Shown piece by piece: positions 7,960 to 16,573 of a DNA stretch of 64,000 nt (positions are counted from its first letter, which is position 1; each line of letters opens with the position of its first letter). Both the position numbers and the translations under genes were made by a program. The notes under the pieces were generated by a model. The model made no database searches. It was not told the DNA's origin and was given only the letters and a program-made list of their open reading frames with translations. Location of the stretch: assembly GCA_020723805.1 (NCBI GenBank), contig DYID01000010.1, positions 34,852 to 98,851 on the forward strand, given 5' to 3'. This DNA comes from Anaerolinea sp. (lineage in GTDB: Bacteria > Chloroflexota > Anaerolineae > Anaerolineales > Villigracilaceae).

Positions 7960-8568
7960 CTACATTTTCCCGCCGGTGATGGTGAATTCGCAGGTCTGCT
8001 CGCCGCGGGCTTTGCAGGAGGTTTCTTCCACGTCGAAGGTGTGACCGGTTGCCCAGCGCAGGCTCTCTCGAATGAGTCCCTGGGTGACGTAGCAGATGGG
8101 TGCGGGAGCCGATTGACCGTCAGTGGAGGGAGAGGCATGGTCGGCGAGGAGCAGGTCGAGGTCGAGGGTGTGAAGCGTGATGTCTCCCGGCACAGCGCTG
8201 AGGAGTTTGGCGAGCAGGTCGAGGGTCGGTTTGCGGCGCGCGGCAAGGGGAAGTCGTTTGATGAGGGCGGCATGCATTCTGCTGTTGAGTGGGGCGTCTT
8301 CCAAAAGGCGCAGCCACAGGTTTTCGCCCACGCGGATGAGCGCACCGCGTGCGCCGCGTCCGTAGTAGGTGCGCAGGGCGGCTTGCAGGGCGGCGTAGAT
8401 GCGGGCGGCTTCGTGCGGGTCGGTTTTGATGAAGGTCTGCGGACTCGCCCATTCGAGGGGCAGTTTGGAAATGGAGAGCATGGCGTTGAACGGCTCGCCG
8501 CCCAGTTCTTTGGCAACCGTTGCGACAAAGCAACGCAAGACCCGCGCCGGCAGTCGGGGAACGTTCAC
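7960..8568 (-). CDS. V4R domain protein, second of a tandem pair
   Basis: A 202-residue protein with a C-terminal V4R (4-vinyl reductase) small-molecule-binding domain: a GR(G)ARG-type core near residue 72 and the closing ETSCKARGEQTCEF motif with the two conserved cysteines. It starts at GTG 8568, overlapping the stop of the upstream paralog by four bases (GTGA), so the two are co-translated. The pair shares the YGRGxRG and E-T-x-C-x-A-x-G-x-x-x-C-x-F patterns. V4R domains act as sensors or in tetrapyrrole and hydrocarbon metabolism; no catalytic domain is attached here. Confidence 0.75.
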   Translation of the reverse strand: MNVPRLPARVLRCFVATVAKELGGEPFNAMLSISKLPLEWASPQTFIKTDPHEAARIYAALQAALRTYYGRGARGALIRVGENLWLRLLEDAPLNSRMHAALIKRLPLAARRKPTLDLLAKLLSAVPGDITLHTLDLDLLLADHASPSTDGQSAPAPICYVTQGLIRESLRWATGHTFDVEETSCKARGEQTCEFTITGGKM

Positions 8569-9185
8569 TCGCGCACCTCGCCTACCTCAAAGCGGCAAAA
8601 CTCATCGCCTTTGGCGGCGCAGTGGGTTTCGACAATTTCGTATTCTTTGCCGGTTGCCCAAAGCACCGCTTCGGCGATGGAGCCGATGTAGAGGTAACAA
8701 ATGGGATGATCGCTGTGACGCCCATGACAAATGGCGCAGGTGGCGTCCACATAGGCGAGGCGGCCGCCGCCCTCATCCACCCAGGCGTTGACCTGCGGGT
8801 TGCTCTTTTTGAGCGCATCTGCCATGCTGTTCAAGATGAATTTGATGCGCTGGCGTTCGGGGAGGAGTTTCAAAGCGACGCCGGCAACGCCCAGCAATGC
8901 CGCCTGTTCGCGCACGGCATATTGAAAGGATGCCTTGCCGATGCGGCGCAGCATTCCCCGTCCGCCGCGCCCGTAGAAATCTTCGATGGCTTGATTCAAT
9001 TGGGCGTATTGCGAGGTCTTGATGGCGGGTTCCAGGTTGTTGGGCGGGAAGTTACCCACGAACCGTTCCAGCCCGCACGATTTGAGCACGGCGTTCAAGC
9101 CGTTGTCACCCATCACTTCCTGCATCGAGACCAGCGCCTGGCGTACCAGCGAATTGATGATGACCGCATCGTCTCTGGTTGTCAT
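8565..9185 (-). CDS. V4R domain protein, first of a tandem pair
   Basis: A 206-residue paralog of the following gene. The fold is recognised by FYGRGGRGMLRRIG (about residues 69-82) and the C-terminal ETHCAAKGDEFCRFE motif with paired Cys. An extra CAICHG in the middle gives additional Cys/His residues that could bind a metal or haem. The ATG at 9185 follows AAGGAGG. No DNA-binding or enzymatic domain is present, so a stand-alone ligand-binding role is likely. Confidence 0.75.
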   Translation of the reverse strand: MTTRDDAVIINSLVRQALVSMQEVMGDNGLNAVLKSCGLERFVGNFPPNNLEPAIKTSQYAQLNQAIEDFYGRGGRGMLRRIGKASFQYAVREQAALLGVAGVALKLLPERQRIKFILNSMADALKKSNPQVNAWVDEGGGRLAYVDATCAICHGRHSDHPICYLYIGSIAEAVLWATGKEYEIVETHCAAKGDEFCRFEVGEVRE

Positions 9186-9220
9186 ACCTGCCTCCTTTGG
9201 GTGGCTTGGAGCATATCACG

Positions 9221-9240
9221 GACACGTTAGAAAACGTGTC
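9221..9240. repeat. Short hairpin
   Basis: GACACGTT (9221-9228) pairs with AACGTGTC (9233-9240) around AGAA. A sibling hairpin, GGCGTT-AGAA-AACGCC, lies at about 14612-14627. Both contain GTTAGAAAACG and have no T-tract. Confidence 0.4.
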
Positions 9241-9242
9241 TT

Positions 9243-9392
9243 AGAGAGTGTTTTAAAAGTCCCTTATTTTGTGTCATTTGCGTAGGATGCGCTCTCTTGC
9301 GTATCCGTAGGCGACGTTACACCTGCCCTGGCGGGCGGTGCCAGGGGAGAACGTCGTCTACGCGCTAACCGGAAAAATTTAAAAGACTCTCT
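9243..9392. mobile_element. MITE-like element with 15-bp terminal inverted repeats
   Basis: AGAGAGTGTTTTAAA (9243-9257) and its inverted copy at 9378-9392 (14 of 15 match) bound 150 bases. An inner inverted repeat, CGTAGGCGACGTT (9306-9318) with 9350-9362, matches 12 of 13 and contains a further CTGGCGGGCGGTGCCAG-type core. TTA occurs at both outer edges, a possible target duplication. No coding sequence is inside. It fills the gap between the GNAT gene and the V4R genes. Confidence 0.55.
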
Positions 9393-9413
9393 TACGCCAT
9401 CTATTTTGGGCGG

Positions 9414-10268
9414 CTACATAGTTCCCTGCACGTGAAAAGTATACACGGGATACGCCTCGCCCGTGCGCCGAAAACCCATCCGTTGGTATAGCGCCAGCGA
9501 CGTGCGATTGTCGCTTTGTGTGTTGACCGTCAGTTTGAGGTAACCGTTTTGGACGAGCCGCCCGAACAGGTCGCCCAGCAGCGCCCTGCCCACGCCGCGT
9601 CCCTGCATGGAGGGATGCACCGCCAGGCGCGCCAGGTGCGCCCGCGTCCCCGCGCCTGTTGTGATTTGATATCCCACCACCTCGCCGCCGCTCTCCGCCA
9701 CCAGCGCAAAGAGGGACTGCGACAGCGCGCGGCGGAGTGTCTCCTGCGAATTGTGCCAGAGCGGATCAAACGCCGCGCCGTCCACCGCCGTGACAGCGGG
9801 CAGGTCCGCCGCGGTCATCGTGCGGATGCGGACGCCCGCCGCTTCGCTCCCCGCCCAGGGCTGGTACGTCCACTCGAGCATGACAATACTCTGACGGCTC
9901 TCGAAGCCGTGCCACTCCAGAACCTTTTGAAACCATGCGTGCTGGACGATGGCAGCAACAGTCGCTCCGCCGGCGAGCGCAATGTCCCTGCGTGCGGCAG
10001 ACCACAGCACCGTCCAGGCATTTTCCGCCGACCAATGCGCCGCATGAACAAACAACCGCACCCAGGCAATCCCTTCGGTTTCCTCCGGGCATGCCAGTGC
10101 GGCTGTGAGTTGCGAGCCTTCTTCCACCGTCCAGAAGAAACGGTCGCCCAGCCATTCGAGGGGCGAGCGCCAGTCCAAGTGACGGTGGGAGCGGGTCTCA
10201 AAGAAGACGAGGTTCGACAGGCGCTGATGGTCGCTGAGTTCTGCCGTGCGGGCTTGTGTGGTGATCAC
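9414..10268 (-). CDS. GNAT family N-acetyltransferase, double-domain
   Basis: Acetyltransferase of 284 residues. The C-terminal half is a complete GNAT fold with the acetyl-CoA loop RLAVHPSMQGRGVGRALL (about residues 213-230) and the closing NRTSLALYQRMGFR. The N-terminal half looks like a degenerate GNAT repeat without the loop. The start is GTG 10268, whose G overlaps the stop codon of the TPR gene, so it is coupled to it. Substrate is unknown. Confidence 0.8.
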   Translation of the reverse strand: MITTQARTAELSDHQRLSNLVFFETRSHRHLDWRSPLEWLGDRFFWTVEEGSQLTAALACPEETEGIAWVRLFVHAAHWSAENAWTVLWSAARRDIALAGGATVAAIVQHAWFQKVLEWHGFESRQSIVMLEWTYQPWAGSEAAGVRIRTMTAADLPAVTAVDGAAFDPLWHNSQETLRRALSQSLFALVAESGGEVVGYQITTGAGTRAHLARLAVHPSMQGRGVGRALLGDLFGRLVQNGYLKLTVNTQSDNRTSLALYQRMGFRRTGEAYPVYTFHVQGTM

Positions 10269-10798
10269 TACTTGATAAATCCGATGCGTCGTAAAAACTT
10301 CAAAATCCGCTGGGTAAGGTTGGGCTTTTCGACAAGGCGCAGGGAGTCGTACACGTCCATCTGCGCAGCGGTGATGCGCCCGCGTTTGAGGTTGAGGTTA
10401 GCGGCGGCTTTGCGAACGATGGAGTGCATGTCGCCTTCGCCAGCCTGTTCGAGCAGGTCGGCGGCGCGTTCGTATTCTGCCAGCGCTTCATCCACTTTTT
10501 TGAGTCCTTCCAAAGCGGCGGCGCGGTTGCTCACGGCAATGCCCTGCCGTTTCAAATCACCCGCTTGTTGGAAGATGATTTCCGTTCCGTCGGCGGCTTC
10601 GAGCGCCTCTTTTGCCTTGCCCGCCTGCAGAAGCGCCACGCTTTGATTGTTTTTCATCTCTGCCGCGTTCAATTCGTCCTGCAGAGAGGCGTATGCCTGT
10701 GCGGCTTGGGCAAAGAGGTCCGCCGCCGCGGCGTAATTTCCCTTACCGTATTCCTCCTTGCCTTGCTCAGCCAGTTGAAAGGGAGAGACGTTTTCCAC
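10268..10798 (-). CDS. Tetratricopeptide repeat protein
   Basis: A 176-residue cytosolic protein made mainly of TPR helices: AEQGKEEYGKGNYAAAADLF, then two further repeats with the usual small-large residue pattern (LNAAEMKNNQSVALLQAGKA and RQGIAVSNRAAALEGLKKVD). It ends in a basic tail. It lies 8 bases after the XRE regulator and overlaps the GNAT gene by one base, so the three form one operon. It is probably a protein-interaction scaffold; the partner is unknown. Confidence 0.8.
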   Translation of the reverse strand: MENVSPFQLAEQGKEEYGKGNYAAAADLFAQAAQAYASLQDELNAAEMKNNQSVALLQAGKAKEALEAADGTEIIFQQAGDLKRQGIAVSNRAAALEGLKKVDEALAEYERAADLLEQAGEGDMHSIVRKAAANLNLKRGRITAAQMDVYDSLRLVEKPNLTQRILKFLRRIGFIK

Positions 10799-10806
10799 GT
10801 TCGCAC

Positions 10807-11484
10807 CTATAGCGTAATATCCAGCAGGTCTTCCGCCACGGAGCGCAGTTTTTCCTTGGACATGCCGCTCAACTTCTTCGCCAGTTCCAGGTAGGGGCGG
10901 TTGACCGGCAGCGCCACAAACTGACGCAGTTCATCCGGCAGTTCGAGGAAGTTCTGGATGGCTTCTTCATTCATCATCCACTGCCCGATGGGTCCGCTGC
11001 GGTCGAAGAAGGATTCGATGCGCCCGCCCAAGGTGGAGACGAGCACTTCCAGTTCCGGCAAAGGGATGGGGCGTTCGCCCAGTTCGTAAGCCTTGATGCG
11101 TGCGCCGGGGATGCCGGTTTCGAGCGCCAGGCTGCGGATGGAGATGCTGGCGTTCGTCCGTTCCTGCCGCAGCAACGCTCCGATTTTTCGCTGGCGGACA
11201 GCCGTCAGTTTGGGGAGATCGAGGGTTTCGATGGGCTGGGGCGCATTGGATTTGGTTTGTTTACCCCAGAAGTGATCCATGGGCAAATCGAGGTAATAGA
11301 CGAGCGTCTCCAGTTCGGGCAGGGAAGGGGATTTCCGTCCCTCCTCGTAGGCACGAAAAGTGCCGCTCTTGACGCCAATGGCTTTGGCGCACTCGCCGAT
11401 CGTGCGGCGGGCGGCGAGACGGGCATCGCGGATCAAGACACCCAACTTTTTTGCGCGAATGGTGATCTGGGTCTTTTTGTCCAT
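10807..11484 (-). CDS. XRE-family regulator with two helix-turn-helix domains
   Basis: A 225-residue DNA-binding protein with two Cro/C1-type HTH domains: residues about 14-70 (TIGECAKAIGVKSGTFRAYE) and about 100-160 (SIRSLALETGIPGARIKAYE). The second half ends in an alpha-helical segment. The ATG at 11484 follows GAGGAACC, and an extended -10 (TGCTATAAT) lies just upstream. First gene of the XRE-TPR-GNAT operon, which it may autoregulate. Confidence 0.85.
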   Translation of the reverse strand: MDKKTQITIRAKKLGVLIRDARLAARRTIGECAKAIGVKSGTFRAYEEGRKSPSLPELETLVYYLDLPMDHFWGKQTKSNAPQPIETLDLPKLTAVRQRKIGALLRQERTNASISIRSLALETGIPGARIKAYELGERPIPLPELEVLVSTLGGRIESFFDRSGPIGQWMMNEEAIQNFLELPDELRQFVALPVNRPYLELAKKLSGMSKEKLRSVAEDLLDITL

Positions 11485-11500
11485 GGTTCCTCAATGCCCG

Positions 11501-11509
11501 ATTATAGCA
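11501..11509 (-). promoter_or_regulatory. Extended -10 promoter for the XRE-TPR-GNAT operon
   Basis: TGCTATAAT on the minus strand, 17 to 25 bases before the regulator's ATG. The -35 region would fall in the last codons of cpaF and is poor, as is usual with an extended -10. Confidence 0.55.
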
Positions 11510-11522
11510 GAGGGGGGCAGTT

Positions 11523-12836
11523 TTACCGCCTCGGTCCGATGCCGCCCGGCGGCATGTAGATATCGCCGCCGAGTTTGAAGCCGGCCGCTTCCAGCCGCGG
11601 AGTGAAGATGGGACGAATGCCGGTGGCTCTCAACTCGCCCAGCACTTTGCCATCGGGGGTGGTGCCGGTTTGTTCGAACTTGAAGATGTCGGTCAGCACC
11701 ACAACTTCACCTTCCATGCCCGCCACCTCGGTGATGGCGGTGACTTTGCGCGAGCCGTCCTTCAGGCGCGTCTGCTGGATAATGAGGTCAATGGCGGAGG
11801 AGATTTGCTGGCGCACCACTTTGAGGGGCAGGTCCATGCCCGCCATCAGTACCATGGTTTCCATGCGGGAGATGGCATCGCGCGGGGAGTTGGCGTGCAG
11901 GGTGGTGAGCGAGCCGTCGTGACCGGTATTCATGGCTTGGAGCATGTCCAGAGTCTCGCCGCCGCGGCACTCGCCTACCACGATACGGTCCGGGCGCATA
12001 CGCAGGGCGTTACGGACGAGATCACGGATGGTGACTGCGCCTTTGCCGTCTATGTTGGGCGCTTTTGTTTCCAGGCGCAACACGTGTTCCTGCTGGAGTT
12101 GCAATTCCGCCGCGTCTTCGATGGTGACGATGCGTTCGTTTTCGGGAATGAAACTGGAGAGGACGTTGAGGAGTGTGGTCTTGCCCGAGCCGGTGCCGCC
12201 CGAAACGACGATGTTCAAGTGGGCATGCACACAGGCGCGCAGGAACTCCGCCATGTTTCTGGTAAGCGAGCCGAACTCGATCAATTTCTCGATGGAGAGT
12301 TTATCCTTTTTGAATTTGCGGATGGTGATGCACGGACCGTCAATGGCAACGGGACGGATGACGGCATTGACGCGGGAGCCGTCGGGCAGGCGGGCGTCCA
12401 CGGTGGGGCTGTCGGCATCCACGCGGCGACCGAGGGGCAGGATGATGCGGTCAATGATGCGCATGACGTGGTCGTCGTCGTCGAAGGTGACGCCGCTTTT
12501 CATCAATTTGCCGTTCTTTTCGATAAAGACCTTTTTGGGTCCGTTGACCATGATTTCGCTGACTTCGGGGTCATCGAGCAGGGGCTGGATGGGACCGAAG
12601 CCGGTGAACTCGTCCACGATTTCGTGGAAGAGGTGTTTGCGCATGTCTTCGGGCAGGTTGACGCGGGTCTGGGCGTAGATTTCGGTCAGACGTTGACGAA
12701 TTAGTTCGGCGCGGTCGCCCAGTTGCAGAGGTTCGCCCTCCAGCGAACGGCTGACGCTTTCGACCAGGTAACGTTTGAATTTGAGCAGATCAGCGGAGGT
12801 GAGACGGTTGGGATTGGCAGAGATGGGCGTCGTCAT
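11523..12836 (-). CDS. cpaF: CpaF/TadA-type secretion ATPase
   Basis: Hexameric ATPase (437 residues) that powers Tad-type pilus assembly. Seen are the N-terminal helical region, the DFTGFGPIQPLLDDP-like segment, the EIMVNGP strand, Walker A GGTGSGKTT (about residue 215), the Asp box VTIEDAAELQ, Walker B IVVGECRGGE and the His box SLTTLHANSP. It is preceded and overlapped by a small gene (ATGA) and followed by the XRE regulator. No TadB, TadC, pilin or prepilin peptidase gene is in the window, so the rest of the machine must be elsewhere. Confidence 0.92.
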   Translation of the reverse strand: MTTPISANPNRLTSADLLKFKRYLVESVSRSLEGEPLQLGDRAELIRQRLTEIYAQTRVNLPEDMRKHLFHEIVDEFTGFGPIQPLLDDPEVSEIMVNGPKKVFIEKNGKLMKSGVTFDDDDHVMRIIDRIILPLGRRVDADSPTVDARLPDGSRVNAVIRPVAIDGPCITIRKFKKDKLSIEKLIEFGSLTRNMAEFLRACVHAHLNIVVSGGTGSGKTTLLNVLSSFIPENERIVTIEDAAELQLQQEHVLRLETKAPNIDGKGAVTIRDLVRNALRMRPDRIVVGECRGGETLDMLQAMNTGHDGSLTTLHANSPRDAISRMETMVLMAGMDLPLKVVRQQISSAIDLIIQQTRLKDGSRKVTAITEVAGMEGEVVVLTDIFKFEQTGTTPDGKVLGELRATGIRPIFTPRLEAAGFKLGGDIYMPPGGIGPRR

Positions 12837-13123
12837 TTGCTCACTCCCCCTTGCGTATCAGGCATGACCCAAACGATCTGGTCGCGGCGGACGGCGAGGA
12901 ACGGCGCATGGAACAGGGTCTGTCCATCGGGACCCTGCACCTGGACATCGGTGAGCGCCAGAAATTTTTCATCCTGGTCGAGCTCGTCTTTGACGCGCTG
13001 GTCGCGGCGCACGTGCATGTGTCCGCGCATGAGGTGGGTGGTGGTCTGAAGGGTCACGAAGACCGGCATCTTCGTGACAATATCGGTAAAGATTTTTCCC
13101 TTTTCGTCGTATTCGATTGTCAT
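12833..13123 (-). CDS. Small conserved hypothetical protein upstream of cpaF
   Basis: A 96-residue soluble protein, beta-rich by pattern, with no motif I can name. It overlaps the cpaF start by four bases, so the two are translationally coupled and probably work together. A short stretch (QTTTHLMRGHMHVRRDQRVKDE) is strongly charged with several His. The start at ATG 13123 follows GAGGTTGCC. It could be a regulator or anchor of the ATPase. Confidence 0.65.
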   Translation of the reverse strand: MTIEYDEKGKIFTDIVTKMPVFVTLQTTTHLMRGHMHVRRDQRVKDELDQDEKFLALTDVQVQGPDGQTLFHAPFLAVRRDQIVWVMPDTQGGVSK

Positions 13124-13273
13124 GGCAACCTCTCGTCATCCTGAGACAATGCGCCGCGCCGCCCTGCAAAAGAGCGGCACAAGCGGAAGCGGCATTGTCT
13201 CGTATGGTGTGCTGGATAACTAAAGTGTAGCCGAATTGAGCGGCAAGCGGCTTTGCACTTTAATTAACTCACC

Positions 13274-13345
13274 TTACGCAGTGGCGCGAGATTCATCTCG
13301 CGTTTTCAGGCGATATGAATGTCGCGCTACGAGAAAACTGCGTAA
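13274..13345. mobile_element. Palindromic dispersed repeat, copy 1
   Basis: Bounded by TTACGCAG (13274-13281) and CTGCGTAA (13338-13345), with an inner hairpin CGCGAGAT-TC-ATCTCGCG. A second copy lies at 58085-58175 in opposite orientation, about 90 percent alike apart from a 19-base insertion. Both copies are flanked by ACTCACC on one side and AACAT on the other. No coding capacity. Confidence 0.75.
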
Positions 13346-13360
13346 CATCGGTTAAGTTAA

Positions 13361-14548
13361 TTATGCCCCGCTGCGGGCGCGCAGTTGACGGGCGAGTTTG
13401 ACCATCTCTTCGGCGGTGGTTTTGAAGACGATGGAGGCGGTGTCTTTAGGGTACTTGGCGATGATGGGCTGGTTGAGGTTGTTTGCCAGTGTAAAATTGC
13501 TCCCCATGTAAGGCAGGGTGGTCTTGATGGGAAAGCCGATGATTTGCTCTGCCTCTGCTTTGGTCAAGCCTTCCAGCCCCACGGCGCGGTTCAGGATGCC
13601 ATACACGTTTTGCACGTCTATGCCTTGCTCGCTCAAATAATCCCAGACGGTTTTGGTGAGGCGCACGGTGCTGAGGTCGGTGGCGACGATAAGAGGGATG
13701 AGGTCGGCTTGCTGGATAAGGGGCAGGCTGATGCGCGAGAGGGAGCGTCCAAGGTCGAGGATGACGAAGTCGAAAGAGGCGCGAAGCAGGTCCACGATGG
13801 GACCGATGCGTTCGACGCGCAAATTTCCTGCCTGATGAGGATCGTAGCAGCCCGCCAGCAGGTGAAACTTCCACAATTCGGGTTGGGGCAGGTTTTTGAT
13901 GAAGTAATCTCCGCTCAATTCGCGGGCGGGAAGGCTCGCCGCTGTAAGCAGGTTTTGCTCCCCCTCGTAGCCGATGATCTGCGCAATGGAGCCGATGGGC
14001 AACACGAGGTCCACTACCACAACGCGCGCATCGGGGTGTTGTTCCTGGATGGTCATGGCGAGATTGGCGCACAGGGAGGATGTGCCGGTGCCGCCCTTGG
14101 CGCTCAGGAAGGTAAACAATAACCCTTTGCCTCGTGGGCTTTGCCCCGCTTCACTGCCTGCGCTTGCGGGCGTCTCTCCGCCGAAGATGCGTTCGAGCGC
14201 CTGATGCAATTGCAGAATCGCGCCGGATGCTTTGACGATATATTCGTTGACGCCGGCTTTCAGACAGGCTTCACGATGGGCAGGCGAGGGGTCGCTGGCG
14301 AAGGCAATGAGGGGAGTCTTTTCAGTGCGCGCGTTCTGACGCAGTTTGTGAATGAACTCGAGGTCGGGAATGTCCGAAAAGCTGGGATCGAACAAGATGA
14401 GGTCCGGCTGATCGCGCCAGGCTGAGATGAGCGCCTCTTTGCCCGACCCCGCTTCGAGGATGTCAAAGAGCCGTTCACGCAATATGTTTGCAAGATAGGA
14501 GCGTGTGGCTTGATTTTCATCCACAATCAGAACGGTTTTGCCGGGCAT
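13361..14548 (-). CDS. CpaE-like receiver/ATPase fusion protein
   Basis: A 395-residue protein joining an N-terminal response-regulator receiver domain (IVDENQ, candidate phospho-acceptor Asp in LILFDPS, Lys in YIVKAS) to a C-terminal MinD/ParA-type ATPase with deviant Walker A SAKGGTGTSS (about residues 149-158) and the FDFVILDLG strand. This architecture is that of CpaE/TadZ, which places the Tad pilus apparatus at a cell position. It is separated from cpaF by a palindromic repeat (13274-13345). Two sensor kinases and a response regulator lie directly upstream. Confidence 0.85.
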   Translation of the reverse strand: MPGKTVLIVDENQATRSYLANILRERLFDILEAGSGKEALISAWRDQPDLILFDPSFSDIPDLEFIHKLRQNARTEKTPLIAFASDPSPAHREACLKAGVNEYIVKASGAILQLHQALERIFGGETPASAGSEAGQSPRGKGLLFTFLSAKGGTGTSSLCANLAMTIQEQHPDARVVVVDLVLPIGSIAQIIGYEGEQNLLTAASLPARELSGDYFIKNLPQPELWKFHLLAGCYDPHQAGNLRVERIGPIVDLLRASFDFVILDLGRSLSRISLPLIQQADLIPLIVATDLSTVRLTKTVWDYLSEQGIDVQNVYGILNRAVGLEGLTKAEAEQIIGFPIKTTLPYMGSNFTLANNLNQPIIAKYPKDTASIVFKTTAEEMVKLARQLRARSGA

Positions 14549-14672
14549 GGTTTCTCCTTGAAGAGAGGATCGGCAGAATGTTCGTACCGGCGATGCTCTC
14601 TGACATGATTTCAGGCGTTAGAAAACGCCCGTTATGCGCTTTGCGACGTTTGCGCGTTTTTGGAGGACCTGC

Positions 14673-15371
14673 CTATTCCTCGATGGGAGGCATAAGGTAG
14701 CCCAGACCGGAGCGCGTCACGATGTGCCTTGGGCTGTGGGCATCGTCTTCGAGTTTCTGCCGCAGCCGCGCAATGCTCACCCAAAGGATTTCCTTGTCGT
14801 TGCGGTATTCGGGACCCCAAACACTGGTGAGCAAATCCTCGGAGGACAAGACCTTGCCGACGTTATGGGCGAATTGCAGCAGCAGGCGGTATTCGGTTGC
14901 CGAGAGCGAGACGGGAACTTCGCCCTTCCACACTTCGGCGCGGGCAAAGTCTATTTTCAGGTTGCCGTGGGTGAAGAAGCGCGACTGTCCGCCCACTTCG
15001 GGAGCGGGTTGGGCGCGGCGCAAAACAGCGCGGACGCGCGCCAGCAGTTCGGTGGCGGAAAACGGTTTGACGAGATAATCGTCGGCGCCCAGATCGAGCC
15101 CGCGCACGCGGTCCTGCTCGTCGCCTTTGGCAGTGAGGATGATGATGGGAGTATTGGAGAATTCACGGATGCGCTGGGTGGCGCCAAAGCCGTCCAGTTT
15201 GGGCATCATCACGTCCATCAGGACGAGGTCTATCGGCTGGTTGGAAAAGACATCCACTGCCTGCACGCCATCGGAGGCGGTGACCACCTCGTAGCCTTCG
15301 GTGCGCAGGTTCGCCTCCAGCAGGCGCAGGTAGCGCGGTTCGTCGTCCACAATGAGAATGCGTTTTGCCAT
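14673..15371 (-). CDS. OmpR/PhoB-type response regulator
   Basis: Transcription factor of 232 residues: receiver domain with IVDDE (residues 6-10), phospho-acceptor Asp in LVLMDVMMP (about 53), Thr in IILTAKG and Lys in YLVKPF, followed by a winged-helix domain (LSATEYRLLLQF, VLSSEDLLTSVWG, VSIARLRQKLE). The start at ATG 15371 follows AAGGAGG; a longer frame is open but overlaps the kinase. It is 10 bases downstream of the histidine kinase, its likely partner. Confidence 0.92.
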   Translation of the reverse strand: MAKRILIVDDEPRYLRLLEANLRTEGYEVVTASDGVQAVDVFSNQPIDLVLMDVMMPKLDGFGATQRIREFSNTPIIILTAKGDEQDRVRGLDLGADDYLVKPFSATELLARVRAVLRRAQPAPEVGGQSRFFTHGNLKIDFARAEVWKGEVPVSLSATEYRLLLQFAHNVGKVLSSEDLLTSVWGPEYRNDKEILWVSIARLRQKLEDDAHSPRHIVTRSGLGYLMPPIEE

Positions 15372-15381
15372 ACAGCCTCCT

Positions 15382-16572
15382 TCAGATGATTGCGGCTTGG
15401 TTGACGGGCAGTTCGATGAAGAATGTGGTTCCCTGACCGGGCTTCGACTCTGCCCAAATCTTACCACGATGCGCCTCGATAATTTGTTTGCAGATGTACA
15501 GTCCCAACCCGGTGCCGGTGGCGTTTTCGGTGCGGATGCGGTAGAAGCGCTCGAAGATGAGCGGCAGGGATTCGGGCGGAATGCCGGGACCGTAATCGGT
15601 GAAGGTGACGACCATCAGATGCCCCACCTGCTTCAAACCCACGACAATGGGTGAACCGGGAGCATATTTGACGGCGTTGGTAAAAAGATTCTCGAAGACT
15701 TGCGCAATGCGCACGCCGTCTGCCTGGATGGTGGTGGAGGAGCGCAGGTCGAGGGTCACATCCAGGTCTTTGTAGCGGGAGCGGATGCGGGTAGTAACAT
15801 CCCGCAACACAGCATCCAGCCTCAGGGGTTGGAAGCGCAGGGGGAGCGTTTTGCTTTGCAGGCGCGCCGATTCGAGCACGTTTTCGATGAGCAGGGAGAG
15901 GCGGTCGGCTTCTTCGTCAATGATGGTGAGAAATTCCTTTTGAGTTTCGGGGTCCCAAGAAGTGTCGTCGCGCAGGAGGCTGGTGCTGTAACCCTTGATG
16001 AAGCCCAGCGGGGTGCGCAGTTCGTGCGAGATGGTGCTGACAAAATCTTCTTGCAGTTGGATTTGCTGTTTGAGTTTTCCCATCTCTTCGTTCATTTGAC
16101 GCCAGGCACGGCGCTCGAACAGCATTGCAAGCAGACCCGCGCCCAACGCCGCCAGGGAGATATGCTCCGGCGTATAGGCGGGACCTCCAAAACGGACGAA
16201 GACCAGCGCGCCGTTCACCATTCCATCTGCATGGAGAGGCAGCCCCAGCAGGAAGGGCTGATGCACGCGGTCTTCGGAGGAGGAAAGACTGGCAGGCTCC
16301 TGAATTAAAAGTTGTTTGTTTGCCAGCACCTGACTGGCAATTTCCTCGCCCCAGGCGGCGTCGGCTTCGGCGGTTTTGGCGCGCCCGATGGCGCGGGCAT
16401 AGACGATTTCGAGAGCGCCGCTTTCTTTCTCCTGCAAATATGCCGCCACGTTGTCGAAGACAAACTCACGGCGAAGCGCCGTCAGGAATTTTTCGATGGT
16501 CAGGCGTGTTTCGTCCTGGCTGTTGATAATCTTGAATAATTCACCCACGTAGGAGATGGTCTGCGCGTCCAT
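15382..16572 (-). CDS. Histidine kinase with GAF-like input domain
   Basis: Cytosolic sensor kinase of 396 residues. Residues 1 to about 165 form a GAF-like domain (SYVGELFKIINSQDETRLTI to GALVFVRFG). A coiled coil leads to HisKA with the phosphorylated His in TISHELRTPLGFIKG, then HATPase_c with N-box ENLFTNAVKYA, G1 DYGPGIP and G2 GTGLGLYICK. No membrane segment is present. It is one base downstream of the other kinase, with which it is likely co-translated, and next to the response regulator. Confidence 0.9.
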   Translation of the reverse strand: MDAQTISYVGELFKIINSQDETRLTIEKFLTALRREFVFDNVAAYLQEKESGALEIVYARAIGRAKTAEADAAWGEEIASQVLANKQLLIQEPASLSSSEDRVHQPFLLGLPLHADGMVNGALVFVRFGGPAYTPEHISLAALGAGLLAMLFERRAWRQMNEEMGKLKQQIQLQEDFVSTISHELRTPLGFIKGYSTSLLRDDTSWDPETQKEFLTIIDEEADRLSLLIENVLESARLQSKTLPLRFQPLRLDAVLRDVTTRIRSRYKDLDVTLDLRSSTTIQADGVRIAQVFENLFTNAVKYAPGSPIVVGLKQVGHLMVVTFTDYGPGIPPESLPLIFERFYRIRTENATGTGLGLYICKQIIEAHRGKIWAESKPGQGTTFFIELPVNQAAII

Positions 16573-16573
16573 G

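Noticed and set aside
846-8691. Long plus-strand open frames opposite the purine and V4R genes (for example 846-1991, 3928-5151, 6988-8691)
   Set aside because: They are antisense to well-supported genes, encode His/Gly/Val-rich composition typical of reversed GC-rich codons, and have no motif or ribosome-binding site.
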